NCBI GenBank assembly: GCA_004172865.1
Contig: SEBV01000004.1
Location: 124,001-188,000 of the forward strand
From: Gammaproteobacteria bacterium
GTDB taxonomy: Bacteria > Pseudomonadota > Gammaproteobacteria > Pseudomonadales > Cellvibrionaceae
DNA: 64,000 nucleotides
Direction of reading: 5' to 3'
The notes below the pieces were generated by a model. It worked only from the letters and a program-made list of their open reading frames with translations, was not told the DNA's origin and made no database searches. Below are positions 62,254 through 64,000 of the stretch, piece by piece. Each line of letters begins with the position of its first letter. Within the stretch, counting starts at the first letter, position 1. A program made the translations under genes and the position numbers.

Positions 62254-63302
62254 TTATTGAGTATTTTGATAACGGCTTACAGGCCGACTCAAACCAAGAT
62301 TTTCACGCAGCGTTTTACCTTCATAAGCCGTTCTAAATAAACCACGTGATTGCAGTTCCGGCACAACTAAATCCGCAAAATCTGTTAGGCCGCTTGGCAA
62401 GCTTGGTGACAATAAATTAAAGCCATCAGCAGCTTCTTGCTCGAACCATTCTTGCATTACATCCGCAACGGTTTTTGCAGTACCAATCACCACGTTGTGA
62501 CCGCGGCCACCGGCAATTTTGGTATAGAGCTGGCGAATGGTGAGATTGCCATCCTTCGCTAAACCAGTGAGCAATGCCTGACGGCTGCGCTGACCAGTTT
62601 CAGTTAAAGGCAATTCAGGTAATGGTTCATCAACCGGATAACCACTGAGATCAAAATTGCCAATCATGCGCGATAACAAGGCCAAGCCTGCTGCAGGGTC
62701 GATTAACTGTTGCAACTGCTAAAATTTTTCCTGCGCTTCGCTTTCGGTTTTACCAACGACCACATAAATACCCGGCATGATTTTTACCGAATCCGGGTCG
62801 CGGCCATGCTGTGCTGCGCGGGTTTTAATATCGCGATAAAAATCTTGTGCGGGTTTTAATGCGGGGTGCGCAGTGAAAACCACATCCGCCGTTTTAGCGG
62901 CGAGACTGCGTCCAGCTTCTGATGAACCCGCTTGCACAACCACAGGCCGACCTTGAATTGGACGCGCTACATTGAGTGGGCCGCTAACAGAAAAGTGTTT
63001 GCCTTTGTGATTTAGTACATGCAATTTTTTTCTGGATCAAAATATTGCCCACTCGCTTTATTGCGCACGAAAGCATCATCGTCCCAACTGTCCCACAGGC
63101 CGGTCACGACCTAGTAAAATTCATTGGCTCGTTCGTAACGTTCAGCGTGATTAAAATGTTCTTCGCGGCCAAAGTTGGTCGCTTCGGCTGCAGCATCGGA
63201 AGTCACCAAATTCCAACCAGCGCGGCCACCGCTTAAATAATCCAGCGACGCGAATTTGCGGGCGATGTGGTAAGGCTCGTTAAAACTCGTGGTTTGCAAA
63301 AT
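62254..63302 (-). pseudogene. Decayed flavin-dependent monooxygenase (NtaA/SnaA/DszA type)
   Basis: Three minus-strand fragments read as one protein of the FMN-dependent luciferase-like monooxygenase group. Reading 5' to 3', FNEPYHIARKFASLDYLSGG and ATNFGREEHFNHAERYERA come first. Then a stop (TAG at 63108-63110) is followed in frame by [21 protein letters not shown] frameshift in a run of seven A (about 63027-63035) precedes [13 protein letters not shown] and GRPVVVQAGSSEAGRSLAAK. A second TAG at 62719-62721 interrupts the same frame before the C-terminal part (GRGHNVVIGTAKTVADVMQE). The N-terminal part, about 100 residues, is missing. It is clearly inactive unless the calls are sequencing errors. 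The stretch to 63482 holds nothing else clear. Confidence 0.88.
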
Positions 63303-63482
63303 CTAAAAGACTTTCAGCTTGAATGCGTAATCATCGAAAGAAAGTACCTAGCCCAGCTAATGGTCGCCTCCGACCTCCCAGACCATTAATAGAAATTATT
63401 TATGGGATCTCGCTAAACCTCAAAAAAGCATCGTGTTAATTTGCGCCTTCTTCGGCACAACACATAACAACGAGACCTACCC

Positions 63483-64000
63483 ATGACAAAAATAAAACAA
63501 AGCTTTTCCTACCTCGCGATTACCGGCGGCCTTATCGCCCTTATGTATTGGATCATTTTGTTAGGGGCAAAACTTGATCAGAAAACAGTAGCTAGCACTG
63601 CAGACGCAAATGCTGTTAGTAGCCAGTGGAATAATTTTCTGCACGGCCTGGCCAATAATCTTCATCAGCCTCTCGCTGTTTTGCTAGCGCAAATCGCCAC
63701 CATTATTTTTGTAGCGCGCGTATTTGGCTGGATTTGTACCAAAATAAAACAACCCGTCGTAGTCGGCGAAATGATTGCAGGCATACTGCTCGGCCCATCA
63801 TTCGTTGGAATGCATTTTCCAGAATTTTCCGCCAACCTATTTCCCAAAGCATCACTTGGAAATTTACAGTTTGTTAGCCAGGTTGGGCTGATTCTGTTTA
63901 TGTACATTGTGGGAATGGAAATCAGTTTAAAAACCCTGAAAGACAAAGCCTACGACGCAGTCATTATTAGTCACGCCAGCATTTTTATTCCCTTCACACT
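63483..64000 (+). CDS. Kef-type cation/proton antiporter, N-terminal part (cut by window end)
   Basis: The start is ATG at 63483 (MTKIKQSFSYLAITGG). About 172 codons are visible and remain open to the end. Helices include LAITGGLIALMYWIILLGA and LAQIATIIFVARVFGWI. The family motif KQPVVVGEMIAGILLGPSFV and LILFMYIVGMEISLKTL are typical of CPA2 (KefB/C, NhaS-like) sodium or potassium/proton antiporters. The rest lies outside the window. Confidence 0.85.
   Translation, partial: MTKIKQSFSYLAITGGLIALMYWIILLGAKLDQKTVASTADANAVSSQWNNFLHGLANNLHQPLAVLLAQIATIIFVARVFGWICTKIKQPVVVGEMIAGILLGPSFVGMHFPEFSANLFPKASLGNLQFVSQVGLILFMYIVGMEISLKTLKDKAYDAVIISHASIFIPFT

Overview
The window reads as a Gram-negative gammaproteobacterium with a polar-type flagellum, most likely a relative of Cellvibrio or Saccharophagus (inference). 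The reasons are the Vibrio/Pseudomonas-style flagellar gene order with sigma54 and sigma28 promoters, the lexA-sulA pair, cmoA-cmoB, fldB, mgsA, a CpxRA-like pair, several c-di-GMP proteins and a moderately AT-rich composition. No insertion sequence, integrase or CRISPR array was seen.

Positions 1-33200 form one large motility island. fliD lies at the left edge. It is separated from the flagellin genes by a membrane-lipid block (mprF-acvB on the + strand, and a MASE1/CHASE sensor kinase). Flagellin 1, flaG, flagellin 2, a FliT-like chaperone gene and then flgL-K-J-I-H-G-F and flgE-D-C-B follow, all on the minus strand. Next come a VOC-family gene (gloA2-like), cheR and cheV. Divergent from cheV is flgA-flgM-flgN. 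Regulation can be read from the DNA. Sigma54 (-24/-12) elements precede flgB, flgF, flgA, flagellin 1 and, more weakly, fliD. Sigma28 elements precede flagellin 2 and flgM. A shared 20-bp dyad lies about 80-115 bp upstream of the -24 element at flgB, flgF and fliD, and is a good candidate for the enhancer site of the flagellar activator. The surface-exposed axial proteins (FliD, both flagellins, FlgL, FlgK, FlgE) are all much longer than usual, and parts of their extra domains resemble one another.

Positions 33400-48100 hold tRNA-Arg(CCT), rsmE, and a signalling-rich stretch: a GGDEF-EAL protein, a lysozyme-like small protein next to soluble lytic transglycosylase slt, a second cheV, an EAL-HDOD protein, a glutaredoxin-like protein with an FHA protein, a histidine kinase with a REC-TPR response regulator, and an EAL-CBS-GGDEF protein.

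Positions 48100-64000 are housekeeping and stress genes: cmoA-cmoB (tRNA wobble uridine modification), lexA-sulA (SOS), an APC permease, fldB, a CpxR/CpxA-like pair, mgsA, htpG with a heat-shock-type promoter, alpha-glucan phosphorylase, cbpA-cbpM, a decayed flavin monooxygenase pseudogene and the start of a Kef-type cation/proton antiporter cut by the window end.
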